13,158 bases of DNA from Thalassolituus sp. UBA674 (lineage in GTDB: Bacteria; Pseudomonadota; Gammaproteobacteria; Pseudomonadales; Oceanobacteraceae). Every line of letters begins with the position of its first letter. Within the stretch, counting starts at the first letter, position 1. Positions 6,389 to 12,829 of this stretch are shown piece after piece. The position numbers were made by a program, and so were the translations under genes. Where the stretch lies: positions 1 through 13,158 of the forward strand of contig DBNK01000010.1 in assembly GCA_002298335.1 (NCBI GenBank), given 5' to 3'. Below the pieces are notes generated by a model. The model was not told where the DNA came from and searched no databases. It saw only the letters and a list, made by a program, of their open reading frames with translations.

Positions 6389-7960
6389 ATGAGCCAGAAT
6401 GTTGATAACATTAAACCAAGCTATCCGCTGTTCCGCGAAGACGACTACAAAGAGTCTCTGCGTAATAAAAAGGCCAGCTTTGAAGAAGCACATTCCCAGG
6501 AAAAAATTGATGAAACTTTCCTGTGGACGACCACTGAAGAGTACAAAGAACTGAACTTCCAGCGCGAAGCTCTGACCGTTAACCCGGCCAAAGCCTGTCA
6601 GCCACTGGGTGCGGTTCTGTGTTCACTGGGTTTTGAGAACACCATGCCATACGTGCACGGTTCTCAGGGCTGTGTTGCTTACTTCCGTACTTACTTCAAC
6701 CGTCACTTCAAAGAGCCGATCGCCTGCGTGTCCGACTCTATGACTGAAGACGCAGCCGTATTCGGCGGTCAGCAGAACATGAAAGACGGTCTGGAAAACT
6801 GTAAAGCCATCTACAAGCCAGACATGATCGCTGTGTCTACTACCTGTATGGCTGAAGTTATTGGTGACGACCTTAACGCCTTCATCAACAACTCCAAGAA
6901 AGAAGGTCATATTCCTCAGGAATATCCGACGCCTTTCGCTCATACCCCAAGCTTTGTCGGCAGCCACGTAACGGGTTGGGACAACATGTTTGAAGGTATC
7001 GCGCGCTACTTCACTCTGAACTTCATGGAAGACAAAGAAGTAGGCTCTAACGGTAAACTGAACCTGATCCCGGGCTTCGAAACCTACCTGGGTAACTTCC
7101 GCGTTATCAAGCGCATGATGAAAGAGATGGATGTCGATTTCACCCTGCTGTCTGACCCGGAAGAAATCCTCGATACCCCAGCAGACGGTACGTTCCGTAT
7201 GTACGCCGGTGGTACCACTCAGGATGAAATGAAAGATGCGCCAAACGCTCTGAACACCATCCTGCTGCAGCCTAACCAGCTGGTTAAAACCGAGAAGTTC
7301 ATCAAGAACACCTGGAAGCACGATGTGCCTAAGCTGAAGATCCCGATGGGTCTGCAGTGGACCGACGAATTCCTGATGAAAGTCAGCGAAGTCACCGGTA
7401 AGCCAATTGCTGCCAGCCTGGAAAAAGAGCGTGGTCGTCTGGTTGATATGATGACTGACTCCCACACCTGGCTGCACGGCAAGAAGTTCGCTCTGTGGGG
7501 TGATCCTGATTACGTCGAAGGCATGACCAAGTTCCTGCTGGAGCTGGGCGCTGAGCCAACTCACATCCTCGCTAACAACGCCAACAAGCGTTGGAAGAAA
7601 ATGATGGATGCGATGCTGGAAGAGTACCCACAAGGTGCAGACTGTGAAGTTCACATCGGTAAAGACCTGTGGCACATGCGCTCACTGGTATTCACCAACA
7701 AGCCTGACTTCATGATCGGTAACAGCTACGGCAAGTTCATCCAGCGTGACACCCTGTACAAGGGCGAAGAGTTCGAAGTACCGCTGATCCGCATCGGCTT
7801 CCCGATCTTCGACCGTCACCACCTGCATCGCCAGACTACCCTGGGCTACGAAGGCGCAATGCAGATCCTGACTACTCTGGTGAACTCTGTTCTTGAGCGT
7901 CTGGATGATGAAACCCGTGGTATGCAGACCACCGATTACAACTACGACCTGGTTCGCTAA
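6389..7960 (+). CDS. nifK: Nitrogenase molybdenum-iron protein beta chain
   Basis: Predicted protein of 523 aa, the same length as A. vinelandii NifK. It pairs with NifD and supplies the other P-cluster ligands: Cys70 (AKACQPLG), Cys95 (SQGCVAYF) and Cys153 (STTCMAEV). Ser188 (HTPSFVG) is the oxidised-state P-cluster ligand. All four sit at the A. vinelandii positions. The start at 6389 follows GGGAGGAG (6373-6380) by 8 nt and gives MSQNVDNIKPSYPLF, a typical NifK opening. The open frame runs 40 codons further upstream through the repeat but has no homologous sequence there. The 222-bp gap from nifD is long for two subunits made in equal amounts, so NifK probably relies on its own strong ribosome site. 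Confidence 0.99.
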   Translation: MSQNVDNIKPSYPLFREDDYKESLRNKKASFEEAHSQEKIDETFLWTTTEEYKELNFQREALTVNPAKACQPLGAVLCSLGFENTMPYVHGSQGCVAYFRTYFNRHFKEPIACVSDSMTEDAAVFGGQQNMKDGLENCKAIYKPDMIAVSTTCMAEVIGDDLNAFINNSKKEGHIPQEYPTPFAHTPSFVGSHVTGWDNMFEGIARYFTLNFMEDKEVGSNGKLNLIPGFETYLGNFRVIKRMMKEMDVDFTLLSDPEEILDTPADGTFRMYAGGTTQDEMKDAPNALNTILLQPNQLVKTEKFIKNTWKHDVPKLKIPMGLQWTDEFLMKVSEVTGKPIAASLEKERGRLVDMMTDSHTWLHGKKFALWGDPDYVEGMTKFLLELGAEPTHILANNANKRWKKMMDAMLEEYPQGADCEVHIGKDLWHMRSLVFTNKPDFMIGNSYGKFIQRDTLYKGEEFEVPLIRIGFPIFDRHHLHRQTTLGYEGAMQILTTLVNSVLERLDDETRGMQTTDYNYDLVR

Positions 7961-7990
7961 GACCTGGCTGTGTCGCTGAGGCGGTGTCAT

Positions 7991-8045
7991 AGCTGTCCTC
8001 CGGGTGCTCACTTACTTCAGTAAGCTGCGCGCCCTGAGAACAGCT
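7991..8045 (-). repeat. Imperfect palindrome after nifK, related to the nifD-nifK repeat
   Basis: AGCTGTCCTCCGGG (7991-8004) pairs imperfectly with CCCTGAGAACAGCT (8032-8045). The core is a CTTAC-TTCA-GTAAG hairpin. Read on the minus strand the core is GCGCAGCTTAC...GTAAGTGAGCAC, which matches the GCGCAGC/GTGAGCA frame at 6256-6283. The two copies bracket nifK in opposite orientation. No T tract follows, so full termination is unlikely. Confidence 0.6.
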
Positions 8046-8200
8046 CTTCCTACCCTCAGCTTTCTCGCCAACGGTCTTCGGACTTTGGAACTGCCACTTG
8101 CCAACGGCTTTACGTTGAAGAGGACGCAGATCCGGTAACGGTCTTAGTCAGAGATAAAAAATTATTTTTAATTTGAATTTCTGAAGTTGTTTTTAAGTGC

Positions 8201-8226
8201 GTCATCCCCGCGCAGGCGGGGATCCA
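8201..8226 (+). repeat. REP-like hairpin repeat, variant loop
   Basis: ATCCCCGC (8204-8211) and GCGGGGAT (8216-8223) form a perfect 8-bp stem around a GCAG loop, with GTC before and CCA after. The outer frame matches the GTCATCC...GGATCCA family, but the loop is GCAG rather than CTTGA, suggesting a subfamily. Confidence 0.7.
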
Positions 8227-8289
8227 CGAGCGGTTAAGGTGCGGTTTCATTTCTGTGTGGTCGCACCTTTACTCCCGATTTAAAACCTC

Positions 8290-8327
8290 ATTCCTGCCCG
8301 GTTTTTCTCAAGACCCGGCAGGAATGA
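8290..8327 (+). repeat. REP-like hairpin repeat, long-loop variant
   Basis: ATTCCTGCC (8290-8298) pairs perfectly with GGCAGGAAT (8317-8325). After a C/C mismatch two further GG/CC pairs extend the stem, and the loop is T-rich. GAC follows the right arm, as in the other hairpins of the family. Confidence 0.65.
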
Positions 8328-8504
8328 CCGCAGAAAAAATCCCGTTAATTCTTTCTGCCGGTTTTTACAGAATTCGCAACGGATGCATTGTCCGGGCGAA
8401 GGAGATACGAAGCGGAGATCCTGCTTCTCTCCATACCCTCCCGGCGGTCACCTGTCCCCTTGGTGGTCGCTGGTTTTTGTCGTAAGGGGCCTGAGGAAAG
8501 TGGT

Positions 8505-8723
8505 ATGCCTAACGTAATGATCCGTGAAAACGAAGGTGTGATGACCCTGTACGTTCCTAAGAGAGATCTGGAAGACACCATCACCTCCATCGAATTTGAT
8601 TCAGAAGACGCCTGGGGCGGTGAGCTGACACTGGGCGATGGCTCCAGCTTCATCATCGACAAAATGCCAGGTAAGCCAGACCTGCCGATCACTGTGCGTG
8701 CCCGCCGGGGCGCTGGTGAATAA
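8505..8723 (+). CDS. nifT: NifT/FixU family protein
   Basis: Predicted protein of 72 aa, the usual NifT length. It opens MPNVMIREN and contains YVPKRDLED, then WGGELTLGDGSSF, and closes LPITVRARRGAGE, all characteristic of the family. NifT is conserved after nifK in many diazotrophs. Its loss has mild or no effect in the species tested, and its biochemical role is unsettled. GAGGA (8493-8497) precedes the ATG by 7 nt. The frame is open upstream to 8388 but the family pattern begins at this Met. It lies 544 bp past nifK, an unusually long gap, and its stop is 2 bp before nifY, so those two are translationally coupled. Confidence 0.96.
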   Translation: MPNVMIRENEGVMTLYVPKRDLEDTITSIEFDSEDAWGGELTLGDGSSFIIDKMPGKPDLPITVRARRGAGE

Positions 8724-8725
8724 GG

Positions 8726-9451
8726 ATGTCTGCCGCCATCCTCACTGATGACATGGCGTTCCGTATCGGCATGGCCAGTCGAGCCTTGCCGGGCGTTGCG
8801 CTTGATCAGTGGATTGGCATTTTAATCCGCGCGGTGGGGTTACCCCTGTCGCCGGAGCGGGTGAAGAAACTGCGTCTGAAACGCTTACGCCAGAGTGGCG
8901 GTAAAGCCTTTGGCGACTTCACCGATGAACAGCTGCGCGAGGCTCTGAGCCTGCTGCGCGGGCAGGGCATCGATCTCAGTATCACAGTGCCAGTGCCCAA
9001 GCCGTACCGTCCGGGGGATATGCCCGGTTCTATCCGTGTGGCCTGCGCCAGTAACCGTGGTGACCGTATCGATGCACCGTTCGGAAACTGCGCCCGCTTT
9101 CTGATTTATCAGGTATCTGTTTCCGAGATCCGCCTGATTGAAAGCCGTAATGCCGCCAACGGTGGCAAGCCCGCCGAACGCTATGATCGCCGCGCCGAGC
9201 AGATCAGTGACTGCCCCGTGTTGTGTGCACTCACTATCGGTGCAACGGCCGCTTCAAGCGTGGTACGTGCAGGCATTCACCCACTCAAACTGGGTGCCCC
9301 CAAGCAGGCCGGAGAATACCTCGCCAGCCTGCAGGATGTGATGGCCGGCAGTCCGCCGCCGTGGCTGGATAACCTGATGCGAGGTTCTGAGCAGCTGGCT
9401 CTGAACCGGGACCAAACAGCGCTGAAAACTCTTAAGGAGAACGCTTTATGA
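8726..9451 (+). CDS. nifY: NifY, FeMo-cofactor binding / apo-nitrogenase chaperone
   Basis: Predicted protein of 241 aa with the two-part layout of NifY/NafY. A helical N-terminal domain (residues 1-90) is followed by a dinitrogenase iron-molybdenum cofactor-binding domain (about 102-215; SIRVACASNRGDRID, FLIYQVSVSEIRLIE, ALTIGATAASSVVRAGIHP). Such proteins bind apo-NifDK and/or carry FeMo-co during assembly. The family motif D-x-H-F-G reads DAPFG here (116-120), so proline 118 replaces the histidine. An equivalent conserved histidine is implicated in FeMo-co binding by NafY. Cys122, Cys163 and Cys167 are present. Synteny after nifT favours NifY over NafY or NifX. It starts 2 bp after the nifT stop with only AAGG adjoining the ATG, so translation is probably coupled. 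Its stop overlaps the next start (ATGA). Confidence 0.9.
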   Translation: MSAAILTDDMAFRIGMASRALPGVALDQWIGILIRAVGLPLSPERVKKLRLKRLRQSGGKAFGDFTDEQLREALSLLRGQGIDLSITVPVPKPYRPGDMPGSIRVACASNRGDRIDAPFGNCARFLIYQVSVSEIRLIESRNAANGGKPAERYDRRAEQISDCPVLCALTIGATAASSVVRAGIHPLKLGAPKQAGEYLASLQDVMAGSPPPWLDNLMRGSEQLALNRDQTALKTLKENAL

Positions 9452-9717
9452 TCAACCGTCATGACGTGTTAGCTATGTGTGATTTTATCGACCAGAAGGG
9501 CCTTAACGAGGCCGTGCTGTCTGAGCTGCGTGCCCAGTATCAGGGTCGTCACTTCACCTGGTGTCTGGAGGATGATGTCTGCAGCCCGGTTCAGCCTTAT
9601 CTGGAACGCGAAACGTATAATGTGTATCTGGTGAATTCATCCGATCACTGCTCGACCCTGACCCGGGATGAATCCGGTGCGTCGGGCGTCGTATTTGCCG
9701 AGTGCCTGCCGGAGTAA
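9448..9717 (+). CDS. Small conserved nif-cluster protein (DUF6129-like)
   Basis: Predicted protein of 89 aa, acidic, soluble, with no signal peptide. Its place between nifY and lrv equals orf1 of the A. vinelandii major nif cluster. That position, its size and the general pattern (an N-terminal helix INRHDVLAMCDFIDQKGLNE, then W-C-L-E-D-D, and a strand NVYLVNSSDHC) suggest the DUF6129 family, recalled rather than searched. Four cysteines (11, 39, 45, 68) are dispersed and form no CxxC pair. The function is unknown. AGGAG (9435-9439) lies 8 nt before the ATG, which overlaps the nifY stop as ATGA, so the two are coupled. The lrv gene starts 3 bp after its stop. Confidence 0.8.
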   Translation: MINRHDVLAMCDFIDQKGLNEAVLSELRAQYQGRHFTWCLEDDVCSPVQPYLERETYNVYLVNSSDHCSTLTRDESGASGVVFAECLPE

Positions 9718-9720
9718 CGG

Positions 9721-10476
9721 ATGAGCAAGGATACCGGGGTACCGGATGAAAACGATCTGACACCCATCGGCAACTGCCGCATGTGTCAGTACCGCATGAA
9801 CCTGCTGCTGGGCGGGCGCTGCACGCCGGGTGACATCTGTATCGCCGTTGACAGTGGCCGGCAGATTGACCGCTTCCTGCGCTTTAATCCGGAGCTGGCT
9901 CCGCATTACCTCAAGGATGGCTTCTGGGAGCGCCGTGCCATCGCCGTACGTTATTCACCGCAGGCGGCACTGTCGTCCATGATCCGCGACCCGGACGAAG
10001 CCGTGCGCCGCGCCGTGGCCTACCGTCTGCCGCGGGAAGAACTGCACGCCCTGATCAACGACCCCGACCGCGAAGTGCGTATCACCGTCGCTGACCGTAT
10101 CCCCGTTGAGCAGCTGGAGCAGATGGCCGACGACGTCGATTATCTGGTGCGCACCTATGTGGTCGCGCGCCTGCCGACCGGACGTCTGTTCCGCTTTATC
10201 CGCGATAAAGACCGTCAGGTACGCAAGCGTGTGGCCGAGCGTCTGCCGCCGGAAAGTCTCGTGCTGATGTCGCAGGACCCGGAGCCGGAAGTGCGCCGTA
10301 TCGTCGCCTCACGACTGGAAGGTGACGACATTAAGTTAATGCTCACTGACCCCGACTGGACCGTCCGCCTTGAAGCGGCGATGAACGCCCCGGTCGATGT
10401 CCTGCCAGCGCTGCTGAATGACGAAGACAGTGAAGTGCGCGACGTGGCGGCCAGCCGTCTGCAGGAAGAGGCCTGA
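9721..10476 (+). CDS. lrv: LRV (leucine-rich repeat variant) 4Fe-4S protein
   Basis: Predicted protein of 251 aa. The N terminus carries CRMCQYR and then C and C in GGRCTPGDIC: cysteines 19, 22, 34 and 40 (C-x2-C-x11-C-x5-C) suit one 4Fe-4S cluster. Residues 70-251 hold about eight 24-residue repeats of the type VRxxVAxRLPxExLxxLxxDPDxE, which fold into a curved right-handed superhelix of paired helices. The A. vinelandii homologue, from the same nif position, was the structural prototype for this repeat and also bears a 4Fe-4S cluster. Its role in nitrogen fixation is not settled; a docking or redox part in nitrogenase maturation is plausible. The seventh repeat is the most divergent (AAMNAPVDVL). 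GGAG sits 6 nt before the ATG, and the next gene begins 3 nt after the stop. Confidence 0.92.
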   Translation: MSKDTGVPDENDLTPIGNCRMCQYRMNLLLGGRCTPGDICIAVDSGRQIDRFLRFNPELAPHYLKDGFWERRAIAVRYSPQAALSSMIRDPDEAVRRAVAYRLPREELHALINDPDREVRITVADRIPVEQLEQMADDVDYLVRTYVVARLPTGRLFRFIRDKDRQVRKRVAERLPPESLVLMSQDPEPEVRRIVASRLEGDDIKLMLTDPDWTVRLEAAMNAPVDVLPALLNDEDSEVRDVAASRLQEEA

Positions 10477-10479
10477 AGC

Positions 10480-10899
10480 ATGTCCCTGCTGATCCGCCAA
10501 TACGCGCCTCAGAACCACGAGGTGGAACGCTGGCTGGAAGACAATCCGCCGGGCCCGGTCGACATCGATTGTATCGTGACGGTCAAACTTAAAATCCTCG
10601 ATGGCAAATGCAAAATGCCGGAGCAGGAAAAGGTCGTCATGTCCGAACTGTACGACGCCATACGCTTCCGCCCCGGTCATCATCTGGACATGGGCCTGCG
10701 TCAGCTGATCCGTGAAGCGGACCGCATTCTCGACATGCAGGGCGAACTCAGCGAAGGCCTGACACTGCATATTTATGAGCTGCGTCTGATGGCCGAAAGC
10801 CGCCTCGCGCGCCCGGTGATGAAAGCCTTTAAAAAACACATCCGTGACACCGGATTGTTGCCGAAGAAAGTGGCAGTGACTGAGGATGACGACGCATGA
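10480..10899 (+). CDS. Conserved nif-operon protein of unknown function
   Basis: Predicted protein of 139 aa that I do not recognise. The N-terminal third looks beta-rich with a Pro-rich turn (DNPPGPVDIDCIVTVKLKI). The rest looks helical and charged, with LDMGLRQLIREADRILDMQG and LYDAIRFRPGHH. Two cysteines (31 and 43) are 12 apart. There is no signal peptide or membrane segment, and the tail is acidic (TEDDDA). It begins 3 nt after lrv with a purine-rich AGGAAGAGG upstream, and its stop overlaps the next start (ATGA). That tight coupling and the bias for C/G-ending codons shared with lrv argue that it is a real member of the operon, made at the same time as nitrogenase. Confidence 0.8.
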   Translation: MSLLIRQYAPQNHEVERWLEDNPPGPVDIDCIVTVKLKILDGKCKMPEQEKVVMSELYDAIRFRPGHHLDMGLRQLIREADRILDMQGELSEGLTLHIYELRLMAESRLARPVMKAFKKHIRDTGLLPKKVAVTEDDDA

Positions 10900-11420
10900 C
10901 CATGTTGGTACGCGACCTGTTTGACGATGCCCCGCTCGCGGGCCAGCTACAGGTATCCATGGAAACCGAGCGCCTGCTGCGCGAGCCGATAAACATCGCA
11001 CAGGACTGGCAACGGGCCGAACGCCTGTTGCATCAGGTACGGGCGGAACTGCCGCGGGCTACTGAGGTGAAAATAGCCCTCTACAAAATGTACGCCTACG
11101 CCTTCCGCACCGATGAATCCCTGGTACTGATTCACGAAGCACTGGCCGAAACCGCCGCCGCCGCCGGATTCAGCCCCGACTGGCAGACGCTCTCACTCGC
11201 TGACATCAACTACCGTTACCCGCTCACCGGCGCTACGCGCATGTTCCTCTACACCCTCAAAGCCCTGGGCTTTGTCAGCATGCGCCACGGTGACTTAGTG
11301 ACGGCCGGCATGGCACTGAATCAGCTCGAGGTGCTCGACCCGGACGATCAGGTGGGGGGCAGTGTGGTGCGCGGTATTTATGCGGGCCTGACCGGAGACG
11401 AAGACGATGAGTGTCACTGA
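10896..11420 (+). CDS. TPR-like helical protein of the nif operon, function unknown
   Basis: Predicted protein of 174 aa, largely helical. Paired-helix segments resemble tetratricopeptide repeats: DWQRAERLLHQVRAELPRAT, VKIALYKMYAYAFRTDESLV, MFLYTLKALGFVSMRHGDLV, and AGMALNQLEVLDPDDQVGGS. The last is closest, with the G-D...A...L...LDPDD spacing of a TPR. Such folds mostly serve as protein-binding scaffolds, so a docking role toward a nitrogenase or assembly protein is possible but unproven. There is no signal peptide or metal motif. The ATG at 10896 overlaps the upstream stop by 4 bp; a second ATG at 10902 is also possible. The 3' end overlaps the hemerythrin gene by 14 bp. Confidence 0.8.
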   Translation: MTMLVRDLFDDAPLAGQLQVSMETERLLREPINIAQDWQRAERLLHQVRAELPRATEVKIALYKMYAYAFRTDESLVLIHEALAETAAAAGFSPDWQTLSLADINYRYPLTGATRMFLYTLKALGFVSMRHGDLVTAGMALNQLEVLDPDDQVGGSVVRGIYAGLTGDEDDECH

Positions 11421-11832
11421 AACAGCCACAGATGCGGCAGCAGCAGATGTGCTGGAAGCCCACAATCAACCCGTGCTCGGCCATGCAATCATCGACCGCG
11501 ACCACGCCGAAGCAACGGAACTGCTGGAGCGCCTGAAAACGGCCGAAGGCAGTGAGTTTGTTACTCTGTTCTGTGAACTGGACGACCACCTCAATGCTCA
11601 CTTCAAACGCGAAAATACTCTGATGACCTTGTTCTCCTACCCGCAGCAGGATGAACACAGTGCCGACCACACCCGTGTACTGGGGGATATGGCGCGCTTC
11701 CGTCAGCGGGCAGAGCAGGGACGGATCCGCTTTGCCAAAGCCTATGTCAGCGATCAGCTCCCCGGTTGGCTTGGCCTGCACATCAGCACCATGGATGCCG
11801 CACTGGTGCGCTACGTAAACGAAAAATCATAA
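11407..11832 (+). CDS. Bacteriohemerythrin
   Basis: Predicted protein of 141 aa with a hemerythrin four-helix bundle. All seven diiron ligands can be placed: His33 (IDRDHAEA), His65 and Glu69 (AHFKREN), His84 and His88 (DEHSADH), His125 and Asp130 (LGLHISTMD). Tyr/Pro after the second helix (LFSYPQ) is also typical. Hemerythrins bind O2 reversibly at a non-haem diiron site. Within a nif operon the obvious role is to bind or deliver oxygen and keep it from nitrogenase, or to sense it. The single-domain form without a transmembrane or signalling domain favours a soluble binding protein. The first 20 residues (SVTETATDAAAADVLEAHNQ) are a disordered, Ala-rich extension. The start overlaps the previous gene by 14 bp, showing co-translation. 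A paralogous cation-binding hemerythrin-like protein without O2 binding cannot be excluded. Confidence 0.92.
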   Translation: MSVTETATDAAAADVLEAHNQPVLGHAIIDRDHAEATELLERLKTAEGSEFVTLFCELDDHLNAHFKRENTLMTLFSYPQQDEHSADHTRVLGDMARFRQRAEQGRIRFAKAYVSDQLPGWLGLHISTMDAALVRYVNEKS

Positions 11833-11845
11833 ACACCTGATACGT

Positions 11846-12103
11846 ATGAACACCGAAGCCTCATTTTATTTAAAGCAGCTGGAGGGTGACCTCAAAGCCG
11901 CCATCGAACTGCACCCTACCGCTGAAGACGACCTCTGGCTGCTGGTTATCCGACTCAGTTACGACGGCGACCCTGCCGGAACCAAAAGCTTTAATCTGCA
12001 TGGGTATACGCGGGAGGAGGCGGAAGCCGTCGCGCGGGATATTCAGGCGAATCCCTTTGTGATGAAGGAGATTGATGAGTTTTTGTGGGGGGAGAGTGAC
12101 TGA
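11846..12103 (+). CDS. Small unknown protein at the end of the nif operon
   Basis: Predicted protein of 85 aa, strongly acidic, that I do not recognise. It shows a helical start (ASFYLKQLEGDLKAAIEL), a tryptophan-containing strand (DDLWLLVIRLSYDG), a short SFNLHGYTREEAEAVARDI segment resembling a strand-helix unit, and an acidic end (IDEFLWGESD). There are no cysteines, signal peptide or membrane segment. It starts 13 bp after the hemerythrin stop with no good ribosome site, so it may depend on coupling from that gene. It is the last gene before about 1 kb of repeat-filled DNA. Codon use is like its upstream neighbours, which supports a real gene. Confidence 0.72.
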   Translation: MNTEASFYLKQLEGDLKAAIELHPTAEDDLWLLVIRLSYDGDPAGTKSFNLHGYTREEAEAVARDIQANPFVMKEIDEFLWGESD

Positions 12104-12154
12104 GGTTTTTGTCTTTTAAATGGATATTTAAATCCCATTATTGCGATAACTTCG

Positions 12155-12180
12155 TTACGAGCGGATGCAAAGCAATCCAG
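12155..12180 (+). repeat. Direct repeat, copy 1 (TACGAGCG...AAGCAATCCAG)
   Basis: TTACGAGCG, a variable 6-bp block (GATGCA), then AAGCAATCCAG. The same frame recurs at 12376-12401. About 20 bp later comes TTGCTCCCTGGG and a GC-rich hairpin, a layout shared with copy 2. Confidence 0.65.
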
Positions 12181-12200
12181 AAAAAAAGAGATCATTCATA

Positions 12201-12225
12201 TTGCTCCCTGGGGGGCTGTAGCCCC
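12201..12225 (+). repeat. Hairpin and left arm of a distant 14-bp inverted repeat
   Basis: TTGCTCCCTGGGGG (12201-12214) is the exact reverse complement of CCCCCAGGGAGCAA at 12980-12993. It runs into a local hairpin, GGGGC-TGTA-GCCCC (12212-12225). Confidence 0.65.
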
Positions 12226-12273
12226 GTGGCGCACGATCGTCTCCCAAAACCGACTTCCTTTAAAGTATTCACC

Positions 12274-12303
12274 GTCATCCTGTGGCTTGACCACAGGATC
12301 CAT
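12274..12303 (+). repeat. REP-like hairpin repeat, complete copy
   Basis: ATCCTGTGG (12277-12285) and CCACAGGAT (12291-12299) form a perfect 9-bp stem around CTTGA, with GTC before and CCAT after. Loop and flanks are identical to 2151-2180 while the inner stem bases differ in a compensatory way, so the structure is what is conserved. Confidence 0.8.
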
Positions 12304-12375
12304 GTCAGATTGGCGTTTATATAAAAGCCTTTCCTCTATACGTTTGTTGAAATCCTCCTCATTTCAATTATTTAG

Positions 12376-12401
12376 CTACGAGCGAAGGCGAAGCAATCCA
12401 G
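12376..12401 (+). repeat. Direct repeat, copy 2 (TACGAGCG...AAGCAATCCAG)
   Basis: CTACGAGCG, a variable block (AAGGCG), then AAGCAATCCAG, matching 12155-12180. It is followed about 25 bp later by CGCTCCTGGGAGG and the long hairpin at 12435-12493, so the repeat plus downstream hairpin looks like one unit present twice. Confidence 0.65.
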
Positions 12402-12434
12402 ATTGCACAAACCCTGATTTGATTATCGCTCCTG

Positions 12435-12493
12435 GGAGGACGGCATGGGGACGCCTAGTCCCGACCGGCGCGCCCTAGGCGGTCCCGCCCTCC
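12435..12493 (+). repeat. Long GC-rich hairpin
   Basis: The left arm GGAGGACGG...GGGACGCCTAG (12435-12458) pairs with CTAGGCGGTCCCGCCCTCC (12475-12493), with a bulge at CATG and a few mismatches, around a 16-base loop. No T tract follows. CTAGGCG-type words recur at 12574-12580 and 12657-12663. Confidence 0.6.
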
Positions 12494-12604
12494 TACCTGC
12501 TTCGCGCTGTAGTGCTCGTTATTTCACTGATATCTTCAGAATCGCGACGGCGACATCCCGATTCGGCGTCCTGGCTAGGCGCCCCCGCACTCAGCGGGCT
12601 TCTC

Positions 12605-12620
12605 GGAACATCCTTGTTCC
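12605..12620 (-). repeat. Hairpin with AAGGAT loop, minus strand
   Basis: GGAAC and GTTCC arms enclose ATCCTT, which reads AAGGAT on the minus strand. The loop is identical to that of 12855-12870 and nearly that of 12830-12841, in opposite orientation. A CACTGATA/TATCAGTG inverted pair (12525-12532, 12641-12648) surrounds it. Confidence 0.5.
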
Positions 12621-12692
12621 TCACGCCTGCTCTTCTTTGCTATCAGTGACTCGCACTAGGCGCCCCAACACCAGAAACATCGTATTCGAAGT

Positions 12693-12750
12693 TACAGCAC
12701 TGGGAGCCTTAACTTCACAATTCGCAAGAGTTAATACCCCCAGTGCTGTA
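12693..12750 (+). repeat. Strong two-stem hairpin followed by a T run
   Basis: The outer stem is a perfect 12 bp, TACAGCACTGGG (12693-12704) with CCCAGTGCTGTA (12739-12750). The inner stem is a perfect 6 bp, TTAACT (12709-12714) with AGTTAA (12729-12734), around a 14-base loop. TTTTT follows the right arm (12751-12755), so it could terminate rightward transcription, including read-through from the nif operon, or be a structured small RNA or a mobile-element end. Confidence 0.7.
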
Positions 12751-12829
12751 TTTTTCATGAGCAAGTGTCGCTGGTTGAAAATGCGCCTCTGGGGCCGCCG
12801 AGATTTATGCAGACTCGTCCGGAATGCGA

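Larger units (their letters stand above)
7961..8504 (+). other. 544-bp nifK-nifT spacer, no gene seen
   Basis: This is unusually long for genes normally a few tens of bases apart. It holds the palindrome at 7991-8045, two REP-like hairpins at 8201-8226 and 8290-8327, an AT-rich patch (8155-8195), and a 6-bp stem with a 22-base loop (CCCCTT 8456-8461, AAGGGG 8484-8489) just ahead of the nifT ribosome site. I found no well-spaced GG-N10-GC promoter and no convincing terminator. Open frames here are short and have no ribosome sites or recognisable protein pattern. The spacer may lower expression of nifT and later genes relative to nifHDK. Confidence 0.6.

Noticed and set aside
6623..7675. Long open frame (350 codons) antisense to nifK
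   Set aside because: It lies wholly inside nifK on the other strand, has no ribosome site or recognisable domain, and arises from the strong codon bias of nifK. The same applies to 5135-5830 within nifD and 3860-4225 within nifH.
8088..8105. Possible sigma-54 promoter in the nifK-nifT spacer (TGGAACTGCCACTTGC)
   Set aside because: The GG and GC are separated by 11 bp rather than the required 10, and flanking bases fit poorly.
8388..8504. Longer NifT starting at 8388
   Set aside because: The family begins at MPNVMIR (8505), which has its own ribosome site; the upstream frame is spacer sequence.
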